From NCBI RefSeq assembly GCF_010646885.2, contig NZ_CP050700.1:4924501-4988500 (forward strand): 64,000 nt of DNA, read 5' to 3'. This document shows, piece by piece, positions 16,465 through 28,100 of the stretch; the stretch's first letter is position 1, and every line of letters starts with the position of its first letter. This DNA comes from Desulfopila sp. IMCC35008 (GTDB lineage: Bacteria; Desulfobacterota; Desulfobulbia; Desulfobulbales; Desulfocapsaceae). A model generated the notes under the pieces. That model saw only the letters and a list, made by a program, of their open reading frames with translations. It had not been told where the DNA came from and did no database searches. Position numbers and translations under genes: made by a program.

Positions 16465-19400
16465 TCAAACCGGCTTATCAGGATGACCCTCTAGAAATTC
16501 GGCCAACACCGGAGCCAGTTCGGCAACTCGTGGCTGCTGCAGGATTGAATAATGATCTCCTCCCAGATCATGAACCGTGACCTGTTGGGCCGCAAACTGT
16601 TGCCAGCCAAGGGTAGCATCAGACGGACGAAGAGCTGCTGCCTCACGAGAGACAAACAGCAGGACCGGGCCGCCAAAGCGTTGGTGTTTATGATGACTGA
16701 CAATCCGCCCATTGTTGCGGATCAGCTTCAATAGTCGATGCACCCGGCCCGTATCCAGGTCAGGGGGCACCAACCGGGCCTCCCGTGCCTCCTCGAGCAG
16801 GTTCTCGATTTGCTTTTCTGCAGGGAGGTCCGCCAACCTTTGCCAGTCAATATCCAGACCTGCCCCGACTATCTCTTTGAGCAGATCGAGGTTATTCGGT
16901 TCGGGCTCAATTCCATCTGCTTCCGCTATCAGGCAATCAATCAGCACCAGACAAACATGCTCTTTTTCCTTATGTAGGCGACAGGCCACTGCATGGGCGA
17001 CATGACCACCAAATGACCAGCCAAGAAGTCGATAGGGGCCACGCGGCTGGTGACGGCGAATAGCCGCCAGATATTCTTCAGCCATGGCATCTACCGTAGG
17101 TGCAGGCAGCTCACCTTCTTCCAGACCACGCGCTTGCAGACCATAGCAGGGTTGGTTGCTGCCAAGTTGCCGGGCCAGTCCCTGATAACAGAGCACCGTT
17201 CCTCCACCTGGATGGACCATATAAATCGGTAACCGCTTCCCGCAGGACTGGAGTGGCACCAGAAACGCCGAAGAAAGCTGATGTTCACCCCGTTTCAGAA
17301 AGAGGGCCATTGCCTCGATGGTGGAATATCTCATGAATTCTGACAGGGAGATATTCCGACCAAAAGTCTGCTCCATACGACTCAGACAACGCAGCGCAAG
17401 CAGGCTATGACCGCCTGCTGCGAAAAAATCACTGATGACGCTGACCCGATCCTGCTCCAGCAGTTCCCGCCAGATATGACTCAGTGCCAGCTCGACGCGG
17501 TCACGCGGCTCAACAACCTGGTCCTGATCCAGTTGCGGTTCACTCCCCGGCTCAGGGAGACGGTTGCGGTCGATCTTGCCGTTGGGGGTCAGAGGCAGCT
17601 GCTCAAGCAACACGAAGCGTGCCGGGATCATATACCCCGGCAGGGTCCTGCCCAGATAAGTGCGGAGATCACTGGAGGATGGGGGTTCCAGGCCGCTCTC
17701 GACATAGGCGATGAGTTGCACTTCATCACCAAGCTGCCGGGTGGTTACCAGACACTGACTCACTGCCCGATGGCCGACCAGGGCAGCTTCGATCTCCCCT
17801 AATTCGATACGGTATCCACGCAGTTTCACCTGATGATCGAGCCGGCCCAGAAAGATCAGCTGGCCATCACTTGCAAAGCGCACCAGATCACCGGTTCGAT
17901 ACAGCCGGCCAGCTCCGTTGGGATTTGCGATAAAACTCTCGGCCGTCTGCTCCGGCCGGTTGATATACCCTCGCGCAAGCCCTGCACCACCGAGACAGAG
18001 TTCACCGGCAGCACCGATGGGCACCGGCCGTAATCGGGAATCCAGGACAGAGGCGGTCGTTTGGCTGATCGGCACTCCAATGGTGGGCTCGCCGCTAAAG
18101 CCACGCTCCAGCCTCACCCAGGTCGAGTAGGTGGTGTCCTCGCTCGGGCCGTAGAGATTATAAACCGCCTCTACCTCGCTGACGGCGAATATTTCCCGGA
18201 CCAGAGCCCCCTTGAGCGGCTCACCCGCCAGATTGACGGTACGCACTGTCTCCGGGATTGCCCGATGGCGGACCAGTTCGGTCATCACCGAGGGCACGGT
18301 ATTGATCAGACTCACCGATACCTTGTTATCTTTCAGCGACAGACCGTTTTCCACAAGCACCACACAGCCGCCACGGCTCAGGGGAAGGAAGATCTCGAAG
18401 ACTGAGAGATCGAAGCAGACCGAGGTAGAGGCCATCACCCGGCAGAGCTCATCTTCGCTATAGACTCGACCGGCCCAGTCGAGCAGGGCGACGACGCTGC
18501 GGTGTTCGATGGCCACCCCCTTGGGCAGACCGGTGGAGCCGGAAGTATAGAGGATATATGCGAGATCGCTGCTGCTCCCCGCCTGGGAAAGCGGTGCCAT
18601 TGGCTCATGTTCCTGCTGGTCGTCGAGCCAGAGGATCGTCCGTTCCTCACCGTCCAGCAGCCCCGACAGGGAATCCCTGAACTGCCTGCGGCTTACCACG
18701 ATACTGACTTCGGCATCCTGGAGCATAAAGGCCAGCCGTTCCCTCGGATAGGAGGGATCTAGGGGCACATAACAGCTGCCGCTTTTTAGAATGGCAAGCA
18801 GGGCAATGATGAGTTCGGGGCTACGATCACAATAGACCCCCACCCTCGCCTCAGCCCCAGCACCGGCCCCCTGCAGCTGGCGGGCTATCTGCTCTGCAGC
18901 CCTGTCCAGCTGTGCATAACTGAGGACCTGTCCGTCGCACTCCAGGGCCGGAGCTTCAGGGCTGTGCCTTACCGCGGCTGCAAACAGCTCCTCGATCCTA
19001 AGGGCAGTATCGGCAGACTCAGCCGGATGGGACAGCGCATTCCAGTCGGCCAGCTGAGCCTCCTCTTCAGGACTGATGAGGTTCTGCGCGACCAGAGGTT
19101 TACCCTGGCAGCGGCTGAATTCCAGGAGAAGAAAACGCAGATGGTTAATGAAGCGATCAAGATCACCACTGCAATAATAGCCAGGTATCGTGGAGAGGTG
19201 CATTACCAGCTGGTCTCCCCCACCGACGATCAAAGTCAGAGGATAGTGCGTTCGTTCCTCCCCCCTTAAGCCCGTAAATTGCAACCCGGCTGTCTTCTCC
19301 CCTGTCGCACTCAAGGTGGGATAATTTTCAAAGATAAGCAGACTGGCAAAGAGTGGCTCCGGCCTTGAGATATTGCATAAGCTCTGCAAATCGGTCAATG

Positions 19401-22400
19401 CCATATAGCAGCTTTCCTCACGCTGGTGCTGACGCTTGTGCAAATGGCGAAGCCATGATCCCAACTCCTGCGACGGGTGCCATTCTACTCGAACCGGCAC
19501 AGTATTGATGAAAAGGCCAATCATATCTTCCACCCCGTCCAGTTCCGGACTACGCCCGGAAAGAGTGGTGCCGAAGAGGACTCGATCCTCTCCACTGTAT
19601 GTCCCGAGCAGTAGCCCCCATGCTGCCTGGAAGATAGTATTCAAAGTAACTCGCTCTTGCCTTGCCAGGTCCTGCAAACGCCTGCTTACTTCCCGGCCCA
19701 AGGAGAGTTTCACCTCCGTCCCTTCCATGATCGCCTCGCCCTGGGGCAGTGGCGTCGGGGCTGAAAAACCCTCCAGCTCCTCTCGCCAGAATTCGACCGA
19801 AGCGGCATCATCGCGCTGCTTAAGCCAGGCAATATAGTCGGCGTATGGTCTGGGAGCCTTCAATGAAGAGTCAAAGACCTGGTAATGGTTCAGCAACCTT
19901 TTCAGCAATAATGGCAGCGACCAGCCATCAAAGAGGATGTGATGGCAACTGATGAGCAGGGTTGCCTGCGTTTCCCCAAGAAGGATCAACTGGCAGCGCA
20001 GTGGAACTTCTTTTTCCAGAACGAAACCTCTGACCCGGTCCTCCTGCTTGAGCAGCTGTAACCGTGCTCCCTGCTTGCTCTGGTGAAGATGACGCCAGTC
20101 AATTGTCTGCCAGGATGGTTTGCCCCCCTGGAGAACCAACTGCAAGGGTTTTGCCAATTCCCGCCAGAAGAAACGGCTGCGGAGTACTCCGTTCTCGGCC
20201 ACCAGCTGGTCCCAGGCCCATTCCAACTGTTGCGTGTCTAAGCTCCCTTCAAGCTGGAGTTCGAACTGTTCAAAATAAGGTCGGCCCTCCAGTTCCTGCA
20301 GGGAATGGAACAGCATCCCCTCCTGCATCGGCGACAGTGGATACAGGGCCTCACAGCTCTGGCCACCCTTTACCGTTTGCCCAAGCAGGTGGTCAAGCTG
20401 TTCCTGGTCCAAACCAGCCAAGGGGAAGTCTGCGGGTACGGCGATGTCAGTCTCCGGCAATTGGCTGAGTGTTGCCAGATCCTGCAACACCTCTTCAAAG
20501 ATCCCTGCCAACTCAATGATGTTTTCCCGTGCATGCAGATTTCGACTGTAACTGAAATCCATGACCAGCTGCCGGTCAACCAGCATACCACTGATAATCA
20601 GCACATGACCACGCCGACGTTCCAGAGCCAGTGGGTGCCCCGGTGATTCATCCGCCACCTCCATCAGAGGAAATGTCCCCTTCCCCTTATCCTGCTGGCC
20701 AAAATAATTGAAACTCACTTCCGCCGTATCCAACTCCTCCAGCTGGTTTTGCAGTTTTTTATCTGGAGAAAGAAAGCGGAGGAGGCCGAAACCAATCCCC
20801 TGACGGGGAATACTGCGGAGCAGATTTTTTATCTTCTTCAGGTCCTGTAGCAGCCCCTGGCCTGTGAGCTCAACAGGAAACGGAGCAAGACTGGTAAACC
20901 AGCCGACAGTGCGCGACAAATCGATATCCTCAAACAGATCTACCCTGCCATGACTCTCGATATCGATGAGCAGCCGCCTGCAGGTTGACCATTTCTGCAA
21001 AGCCAAACCAAGTGCAACGAGGAGGATTTCATGGGGCCGCATGGTAAAACACCAGCCCATATCTCCCAGCAGCTGGTGACTAAGATTCGGATCAATAATG
21101 TGTTGCAGGTGCTCCTCGGAAGAAATGGTGTTTTTGTCTGGACCAACGATAAAGTCCCGCGGCAGCGGTTCACTGCCGCCAGCAAGAATATCCAGCCAGA
21201 ATTGACGCTCCGCCTGTTCTATCCTGCCAGCACTGTGCTGCAGCCGTCCGGCCCATTCAAGGTAAGAACTGCTCTTCGCTGGCAACTGTGGTTGCCGCCC
21301 GGCTGCCAGCTCTTCATAGAGATGCTGAAAATCAACAAAGAGAATCTTCCAGGAAACCGCATCCACCAGCAGATGATGGATGACAAAGAGTAACCGGCCC
21401 TGATGAGAGGCTCCGTAATCGAAGTAGGCCACCTGGATAAGCGGTCCTCGTTCGAGATCAAAGCCTGCCTGCAATCCATTGCAGATCTCGTCCAGCTTCG
21501 CCGGTTTCTCCTCTGCTGAATAAAGGCTCAGGTCGTAGATGCTGAACGGCAGCACCGCTGCAGAATCTGATTCACTGGCTTGCCATCCCATTTCAGTTTT
21601 GACAAAATGATGGCGCAGGACATCATGGTGCTCCATGAGACAGGTCAAGGCCTGCTCCACCAGCTCAGGCTGCAGGGATTCTACCACCTTGAAGAGAAAG
21701 GAATGGTTGAAATGATGTTCAGCCGGACTCTGACGATTGAAAAACCAGTGCTGGATCGGGGTTAACACCGTCTTATCGAGAACCTGCGTTCTCTCTACCA
21801 ACGGCTGCTGCCGATCGCTCTCGGTCACGCAACGGGCCAGCTCATGTATGGTCTGGTGCTGAAAGAACTGCCGGGTAGTCACCGTCAGCCCCTCCTGGGC
21901 GGCCCTGGCAACAATCTGGATACTTCGTATCGAATCTCCCCCAAGCTGGAAATAATTATCATGGATACCGACCTTATCCAGCCCCAGAACCTCAGCCCAG
22001 CAACGAGCCAGGATCTGTTCTGTGGCCGTGACAGGTTGCCCCGCCTTGATCGCGTCATCTTGCCTGGGAGACTCGGGCAACGGCAGATTGCGATAATCGA
22101 TTTTGTTGTGTCGGGTCAAGGGAATATCTGTCAGCGGCATAAGGCCTGCAGGGATCATATATTCCGGCAAGTGAACACGAAGATATTGATACAATATATC
22201 TGGAGATATCTCATCATCTGCCGGAATGTAGTAACCGCACAGCTGCCTTGTTCCCGCCGGAGTACGATAGGTCTTAACCAGGGCTTGACACACCTGGGGG
22301 TGCTGTCCAAGAACAATTTCAATCTCGGCAGGCTCAATACGAAAGCCACGCAATTGTATCTGCTGGTCGATCCGGCCGAGGAACTCCAGGTTCCCATCTT

Positions 22401-25134
22401 CTCGCAGCCGCGCACGATCTCCGGTCCGATACAACATGCCAGGCCCGAAAGGGTTGGCAATAAATCGTTCTGCCGTGAGATCCGGGCGACGATGATATCC
22501 CAGAGCCAATCCTTCACCTGTAAGGCAGAGTTCGCCTGCCATACCCATGGGAAGCAGCCGCATTCTGCGATCGAGGATGCAGACACCGGTATTGGCTATA
22601 GGGCGCCCGATTGGTGGTACTCCACGTTCTCCTGTTCCCGGCTGGAGAACAATGGAGGTGGCAACCACTGAATATTCACTTGGCCCATAGTTGTTAACCA
22701 GCTGGAATGGCAAACCTGCCGGTGGATAATGGTGGAGCCGGTCACCACCCGTAAAAAGGAACTGCAGGCAACAGTTTTCAGGCCAGGGCAGCTGTACTGC
22801 CTGCTCGGCAAGCGGAGTCGGCATAAAAGCATGAGTAATCCCCCGCCCTGTCAATCGCTGCACCAGACCGGCAAGATCCTCAATCTCGGTATCCTCGAAA
22901 ATACTGAGTCCGGCTCCGGCCGCCAGGCATGGCCAGATTTCCCAGATCGAAGCATCAAAGGCGGGCGCAGCAAGCTGGGAGAGCTCGCTTTCCGGTTCGA
23001 TGCCAAAGGTTTCAATATGCCAGTTGATGAGATTGTTGAGGCCACGATGGGGAACGACCACCCCCTTCGGTGTGCCGGTTGAACCAGAGGTGTAAATCAC
23101 ATACACCGGGTCATCTACAGCGGCTGGAGGTGGCTGCTGAAAGACCAGCTCGGTCCCCTCATCCTCTTCCTGATTCAGGGCCATCCGCTGAATCGAAGCA
23201 GGAAGATTATGGGACCGGTTGGATATGACATGCTGAACTCCGGCATTATCAAGAATTGCAGTCAGCCTTTGGTCGGGATGTGATGGATCCAGTGGCAGAA
23301 AGGCTGCGCCGGTCTTGAGGATCGCTAACTGGCCGATCACCAGGGCAGGGCTGCGCGGGAGGATCAACGCTACTATCCCGCCTGGACCGACGCCCTCTTG
23401 CTGCAGCCGTATTGCCAGCCGAAAGGCTCGCTGCTCCAGCTCACCGTAACTCAGACTCTGGCCGCGGTAACGCACAGCAGGTCGCTGCGGCCTTATTCGG
23501 GCATGGGCTGCAATCCGCTCCACCAGCTTCAGGGTGTAATCGCTCCGCCCTGTGTGTAACTGCGCTTTTGTCTGCCTGGCCTCTGCTTCGGTCAGGAAAG
23601 TGAGGTCAGCAAGAGGATTGTTCGGGTATCTGGTTACTTGACCAAGGAGCTGGAGGAAATGATCACAGATTCTGTTTATTGTATTCGGAGTAAACAGCAG
23701 GGCATTATACTGGAACCGTCCGTGAAGAAGAGACCCTGCCTCTTCCATCACCAGAATCAGGTCGAACTTGGCTGCAACACTCTCCGGGGTAAGGGTCTTA
23801 AATTCCAGCCCTTCCAGGGATTCTCCACTGTCCGCCCCGTGCTGCAACACAAAAACACTTTGAAACAGGGGCGTATAGCTGAGATCCCGTTTCGGGTTAA
23901 GGGCATCAACCAATTGTTCGAAGGGCAGGTCCTGATGTCCATAGCCTTCAAAAGCGACCTTCCGCACTTGTTCCATGAAACGGTGGAAGTCGCAATCCTG
24001 CTCAGGTTGTAGGCGCAGGCAAAGCATGTTGACGAAAAAGCCTATCAACCCCTCTATCTCACTGCGATTACGATTAGCGATGGGAGTACCGATCACCAGA
24101 TCATCCTGACCGGAATAACGCTGAAGCAAAAGGGCAAAAGCTGCTATCAATGTGATAAACAGGGTGGAACCACTGCTCCGGCTTAATGACCGCAGTTGCC
24201 GGGTCAGCCCTTCTTCCACCGTAAAGCTGTGCAGTCCCCCATCGAAACCACGGGCTGCGCCCCGGGGTCGGTCAGTGGGAAGATTCAACAGTTCGGGAGC
24301 ACCGCTTAATTGTTCGCGCCAGTATCGAAGCTGCTCGGCAAAGACCCGTTGTTGCGCCTCCGCCCGCTGCCACAGGGCAAAATCACTATACTGCACAGGT
24401 AGCGGTGCCAATGGGGAGGCATGCCCCTGACTGAAAGCCTGATAGAGAGTGACAAATTCGTGCAGCAAAATCCCCATCGACCAGCCATCGGCTGCAATAT
24501 GATGCACGGTCAACAATAGCAGACGCTGTCCGCCGCAGATGCGGAGTATACGCACCCTCAGTAGTGGCGGTTGTCCCAGATCAAAGGGTCTGGTTGCCTC
24601 TTCGTTTGCCACCCGCTGCATTGCCTGCTCAGGCGTTTCTCTTTCCAGGACAGTCAACTCCTCTATGCTCACGAGGTTGGAGAGGACAGCCATGGTATGA
24701 ATGCGCTGGCGAGGCTGCCCTTCCTCAACGACAAATGAGGTGCGCAGTGTTTCATGTCGATGTACAATCTCATGAACGACACGACTGACAATATCCTCAT
24801 TCAGATCTCCGCACACCAGCATAGCCAGGGGGATATTATACACCGCTCCCGGCCCCTCCAGCTGCTCGAAAAACCAGAGCCGCTGCTGAGCAAAGGACAT
24901 CGGCAGCGATTGCTGGGAACGCCGCTGTGGTCGGATAAAGGATGCCTCAGAACCAAAGGAGTAACCGCCGCTGCGGAGAAATTCGATCAGTTTCGGTTTG
25001 GCCAGGCCCAGTTGCCGGCGCAATGAAGAGCTCAGGCTGCCTTTTGGGGCACGAACCACCAGCTGATCACCGTCAAGCCGCAAACGAACACCACAGCCCT
25101 TAAGTTCTCTTAATAACTCTTCAATCACTATCAT
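16465..25134 (-). CDS. Terminal NRPS: dock-C-A(Leu)-PCP-E-C-A(Ala)-PCP-TE
   Basis: 2,889 residues, last station of the line. It has a TubC-type N-terminal docking domain (1-58). C domain: about 80-510, HHIAADG. A domain: about 534-1015, 9-residue code DAWFFGNVV by my alignment to GrsA, Leu-like. Then PCP (LGGDSI, ~1067) and an epimerisation domain (1125-1560, HHLLVDA). The second C domain opens YPLSPMQEGMLFH, the form that accepts a D residue (~1610-1990, HHILFDG). The second A domain (~2020-2528) has code DLFNNALTY (Ala/Gly), then PCP (~2580) and a type I thioesterase (2630-2889, GWSFGG) that releases or cyclises the product. The start overlaps the previous stop as ATGA. The second A domain is nearly base-identical to one in the 37890-50189 gene. 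Confidence 0.95.
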   Translation of the reverse strand: MIVIEELLRELKGCGVRLRLDGDQLVVRAPKGSLSSSLRRQLGLAKPKLIEFLRSGGYSFGSEASFIRPQRRSQQSLPMSFAQQRLWFFEQLEGPGAVYNIPLAMLVCGDLNEDIVSRVVHEIVHRHETLRTSFVVEEGQPRQRIHTMAVLSNLVSIEELTVLERETPEQAMQRVANEEATRPFDLGQPPLLRVRILRICGGQRLLLLTVHHIAADGWSMGILLHEFVTLYQAFSQGHASPLAPLPVQYSDFALWQRAEAQQRVFAEQLRYWREQLSGAPELLNLPTDRPRGAARGFDGGLHSFTVEEGLTRQLRSLSRSSGSTLFITLIAAFALLLQRYSGQDDLVIGTPIANRNRSEIEGLIGFFVNMLCLRLQPEQDCDFHRFMEQVRKVAFEGYGHQDLPFEQLVDALNPKRDLSYTPLFQSVFVLQHGADSGESLEGLEFKTLTPESVAAKFDLILVMEEAGSLLHGRFQYNALLFTPNTINRICDHFLQLLGQVTRYPNNPLADLTFLTEAEARQTKAQLHTGRSDYTLKLVERIAAHARIRPQRPAVRYRGQSLSYGELEQRAFRLAIRLQQEGVGPGGIVALILPRSPALVIGQLAILKTGAAFLPLDPSHPDQRLTAILDNAGVQHVISNRSHNLPASIQRMALNQEEDEGTELVFQQPPPAAVDDPVYVIYTSGSTGTPKGVVVPHRGLNNLINWHIETFGIEPESELSQLAAPAFDASIWEIWPCLAAGAGLSIFEDTEIEDLAGLVQRLTGRGITHAFMPTPLAEQAVQLPWPENCCLQFLFTGGDRLHHYPPAGLPFQLVNNYGPSEYSVVATSIVLQPGTGERGVPPIGRPIANTGVCILDRRMRLLPMGMAGELCLTGEGLALGYHRRPDLTAERFIANPFGPGMLYRTGDRARLREDGNLEFLGRIDQQIQLRGFRIEPAEIEIVLGQHPQVCQALVKTYRTPAGTRQLCGYYIPADDEISPDILYQYLRVHLPEYMIPAGLMPLTDIPLTRHNKIDYRNLPLPESPRQDDAIKAGQPVTATEQILARCWAEVLGLDKVGIHDNYFQLGGDSIRSIQIVARAAQEGLTVTTRQFFQHQTIHELARCVTESDRQQPLVERTQVLDKTVLTPIQHWFFNRQSPAEHHFNHSFLFKVVESLQPELVEQALTCLMEHHDVLRHHFVKTEMGWQASESDSAAVLPFSIYDLSLYSAEEKPAKLDEICNGLQAGFDLERGPLIQVAYFDYGASHQGRLLFVIHHLLVDAVSWKILFVDFQHLYEELAAGRQPQLPAKSSSYLEWAGRLQHSAGRIEQAERQFWLDILAGGSEPLPRDFIVGPDKNTISSEEHLQHIIDPNLSHQLLGDMGWCFTMRPHEILLVALGLALQKWSTCRRLLIDIESHGRVDLFEDIDLSRTVGWFTSLAPFPVELTGQGLLQDLKKIKNLLRSIPRQGIGFGLLRFLSPDKKLQNQLEELDTAEVSFNYFGQQDKGKGTFPLMEVADESPGHPLALERRRGHVLIISGMLVDRQLVMDFSYSRNLHARENIIELAGIFEEVLQDLATLSQLPETDIAVPADFPLAGLDQEQLDHLLGQTVKGGQSCEALYPLSPMQEGMLFHSLQELEGRPYFEQFELQLEGSLDTQQLEWAWDQLVAENGVLRSRFFWRELAKPLQLVLQGGKPSWQTIDWRHLHQSKQGARLQLLKQEDRVRGFVLEKEVPLRCQLILLGETQATLLISCHHILFDGWSLPLLLKRLLNHYQVFDSSLKAPRPYADYIAWLKQRDDAASVEFWREELEGFSAPTPLPQGEAIMEGTEVKLSLGREVSRRLQDLARQERVTLNTIFQAAWGLLLGTYSGEDRVLFGTTLSGRSPELDGVEDMIGLFINTVPVRVEWHPSQELGSWLRHLHKRQHQREESCYMALTDLQSLCNISRPEPLFASLLIFENYPTLSATGEKTAGLQFTGLRGEERTHYPLTLIVGGGDQLVMHLSTIPGYYCSGDLDRFINHLRFLLLEFSRCQGKPLVAQNLISPEEEAQLADWNALSHPAESADTALRIEELFAAAVRHSPEAPALECDGQVLSYAQLDRAAEQIARQLQGAGAGAEARVGVYCDRSPELIIALLAILKSGSCYVPLDPSYPRERLAFMLQDAEVSIVVSRRQFRDSLSGLLDGEERTILWLDDQQEHEPMAPLSQAGSSSDLAYILYTSGSTGLPKGVAIEHRSVVALLDWAGRVYSEDELCRVMASTSVCFDLSVFEIFLPLSRGGCVVLVENGLSLKDNKVSVSLINTVPSVMTELVRHRAIPETVRTVNLAGEPLKGALVREIFAVSEVEAVYNLYGPSEDTTYSTWVRLERGFSGEPTIGVPISQTTASVLDSRLRPVPIGAAGELCLGGAGLARGYINRPEQTAESFIANPNGAGRLYRTGDLVRFASDGQLIFLGRLDHQVKLRGYRIELGEIEAALVGHRAVSQCLVTTRQLGDEVQLIAYVESGLEPPSSSDLRTYLGRTLPGYMIPARFVLLEQLPLTPNGKIDRNRLPEPGSEPQLDQDQVVEPRDRVELALSHIWRELLEQDRVSVISDFFAAGGHSLLALRCLSRMEQTFGRNISLSEFMRYSTIEAMALFLKRGEHQLSSAFLVPLQSCGKRLPIYMVHPGGGTVLCYQGLARQLGSNQPCYGLQARGLEEGELPAPTVDAMAEEYLAAIRRHQPRGPYRLLGWSFGGHVAHAVACRLHKEKEHVCLVLIDCLIAEADGIEPEPNNLDLLKEIVGAGLDIDWQRLADLPAEKQIENLLEEAREARLVPPDLDTGRVHRLLKLIRNNGRIVSHHKHQRFGGPVLLFVSREAAALRPSDATLGWQQFAAQQVTVHDLGGDHYSILQQPRVAELAPVLAEFLEGHPDKPV
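17549..19098 (-). repeat. A-domain-sized direct repeat, copy 1
   Basis: 1,550 bases, aligned without gaps to 38218-39767. Reading the two copies I find one difference (GGGCAGC versus GGACAGC near 17789, Ala to Val). It covers precisely the C-A linker to the a10 end of the Ala-type A domain. Flanking sequence diverges at once. Confidence 0.95.
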
Positions 25135-28100
25135 AAAATAAACTCTTCCTCATCACCCGATTGCTCCGCAGTAGTTGTCAACCGCAACATATCGATATGG
25201 CGAGCCAGGTCGATCAGGTCCGGTTTTTCAAACAGTAGCTTGAGAGGCAGTTCCACATGGAGCCTGTCACGGATGCGGCTTATCACCCTGGTGGCAAGCA
25301 AGCTATGACCGCCGAGGTCAAAAAAGTTCCGGCAACTGCCGACATTTTCCAGGCCGAGCACTTCACACCAGACTGCGGCAAGAGCCTGCTCTGTCTCACT
25401 TTGAGGCAAGACGGAGTCATCAGCTGCACTTTCAACATCCATGGCCGCCAGCAGATGCCGATCAATCTTGTTATTACGGTTTAAAGGGAGACGTTCCAGC
25501 CAATGGAAGGCAGCAGGCAGCATAAAAAATGGCATCTTCTCCTTCAGTCCGAGCCTCAGACGTTCCTGCCAGGGCTGATCAATACCGACAGCAGGATCAA
25601 GCACGACAAAGGCCACCAGTTTTCCCTCCTTATTGTCTCCATTATGCAGTACCACTGCACAGTCGGATACGGTCTCTAGAGAAAGAAGAGCCATTTCGAT
25701 CTCGGCTGGCTCAATCCGGAAGCCGCGGAGTTTGATCTGCTGGTCGGCCCGACCGAGAAACTCTACGCTGCCGTCACGGAGATATCGTGCCAGGTCGCCA
25801 CTCTTGTACAGACGGCCGGGACCAAAAGGATTGGTAATGAATCGCTCCTGGGTAAGCTCTTCCCTGTTGAGGTATCCAAGGGCCAGCCCGGGGCCGCCGA
25901 TATAAAGTTCCCCTGCAATACCGATGGGAACCGGTTCCCTTTCTTCATCAAGAATGAAGAGGCTTGTATTGGCAAGTGGACGGCCAATGGGGATGGTTCC
26001 AGCCTGAGGAGCGACGGTCCGCACCTCCTGCCAGGAGGCAAAAGTAGTGGTTTCTGTAGGACCGTAGACATGGAGCAGTCGTTCTGGTGCACCTTGTTCA
26101 AGAACCCGACGCACTCGTTGCGGGTCAACTGCCTCCCCACCAAACAGCAGACAGCGAAGACCTGAGCAAGCTTCCGGACAACTATCGGCCAGCTGGTTGA
26201 ACAGAGCTGTTGAAAGAAAAAGGATATCGATTTTTCGATGCGAAAGTTCTCGGGCCAGCTGTTCAGGGTCGAGCAGTACTGTTTTTTCAATAATAACCAG
26301 ACAACCACCATTAAGCAGCGGTCCCCATATTTCAAAGGTAGCAGCATCAAAGGCAGGTGATGCTGCCTGCGCCACTCTGTCACCCGGTGCTATCTGGAGA
26401 TAATCACTGCTGCGCACCAGTCGATTCACAGCTCGCTGCGGTATCACCACTCCTTTGGGAGTACCGGTGGAGCCTGAGGTATACAGAATATAGGCTGGCT
26501 GGTCGCCACCACTCGCCACAGAAGGGTTATCTGCACCGGCTTTTTCTGGTTCGGCTTCCAGTGCATGGAGGTCAAACATTGGGATATCAATGGGGATAGG
26601 AAGCAATGGATATGTCTCCGGGACATAAAGTAGAAGAGCCGGACCGGCATCCTCGAGTATTACGTGCAGACGGGAGGGTGGAGAATCACAGTCCAATGGC
26701 AGATAGATGCCACCTGCCTTGAGCACAGCAATCATGGCCACAATCAGCTCCACCGAAGGCCGAAGACAAAGGGCCACCGGCTCTCTCACCTGCAGTCCCT
26801 GATCCAACAACCAATGAGCCAACCGATTAGCCCTCACATTAAGCTCATCATAGGTCATCACGGAATCTCTACAGACGATGGCTATTTCCTGCGGTCGCAG
26901 CGATGTCTGCTCCTCGAACAACCGGGTCATCGGAATGTCGGCGTCGAAATCCGACGATGTCTGGTTCCAACTGTAAAGCAGCCGCTCTCTCTCCTGCTTG
27001 CTGATCAGCTGCAGATTCTTGAGTTCAGTTTCGGGCAGCTCGACAATTTGCTGCAGCAGCCGCTGGAAATGGCAGCCGAACCGTTCAACCGTGTCCGGTT
27101 CAAAAATATCACTGTTATACTCGAAAACCCCGGTGATCCTTGAACCGTTTTCCTGCATGAGCAGGCTCAGATCAAATTTTGAGGTATTCTGCTCAAGCAG
27201 CATCGGCTCAATGTGCAGACTGTCGAGCTGTAACTCACTGGTCGGTGTATTCTGCAGAGCAAATGTTACCTGAAACAAAGGAGAGTTTCTCAAGTCACGC
27301 TCGGGCACCAGGGTTTCCACCAGTTTTTCAAAAGGAAGTTCCTGGTGAGTAAAATCTTCGATACAGTTCTTTTTAACCTGGGAAAGCAATTGTATGAAGG
27401 TCGTCCCGGCTTGGATGGTGAGCCTGAGCGGCAGCGTGTTGACGAAAAAACCGATCAACGGTTCAAGTTCCTCTCGGACCCGGCCTGCCACCGGGGTGCC
27501 GATGACCAGATCCCTGGCACCTGTGACACGCTCCATCAACACGGCAAAGGCGCTCAGCAGCGTCATAAACAGGGTGACACCCTGCTCCCGGCTCAGCTGG
27601 CGAAGAGCACTGCTCAGTTCCTCCGACAGGTTGCAGGACACCTGACCACCACGACCACTCTGCTGCTCAGGCCGTAACCGGTCAGCGGGCAGCTCAAGAA
27701 ACTGGGGTGCCCCCTCAAGCCGCCTCTGCCAGTAATCAAGTAGCTGCTGCAGCCGTTCACCCTGCAGCGTTTCTTCCTGCCAGGCTGCGAAGTCAGCGTA
27801 TTGAACCTCCAACTCCGGCAGCGCCACTGTCTCTTTAAGGCTGCAGGCGTGGTAATTATAAGTCAACTCGTTGATAAAGACGCCCATGGACCAGCCATCA
27901 AAAATAAGATGGTGGACAGTGAAAAGGAGTACATGCTCCTGCTCCTTGAATTGTAACAGGTCCAGGCGCAGCAGCGGTCCCCGGCGTAAATCAAAGGGTT
28001 CATTTCGCTGTTGATGAGCAAGCTTTTCCAGGGCGGCCTGCCTGGAAAGATCATCCAGTGAGCGAAGATCGTGATAATGGAGGAGATCCACGGCCTGTTC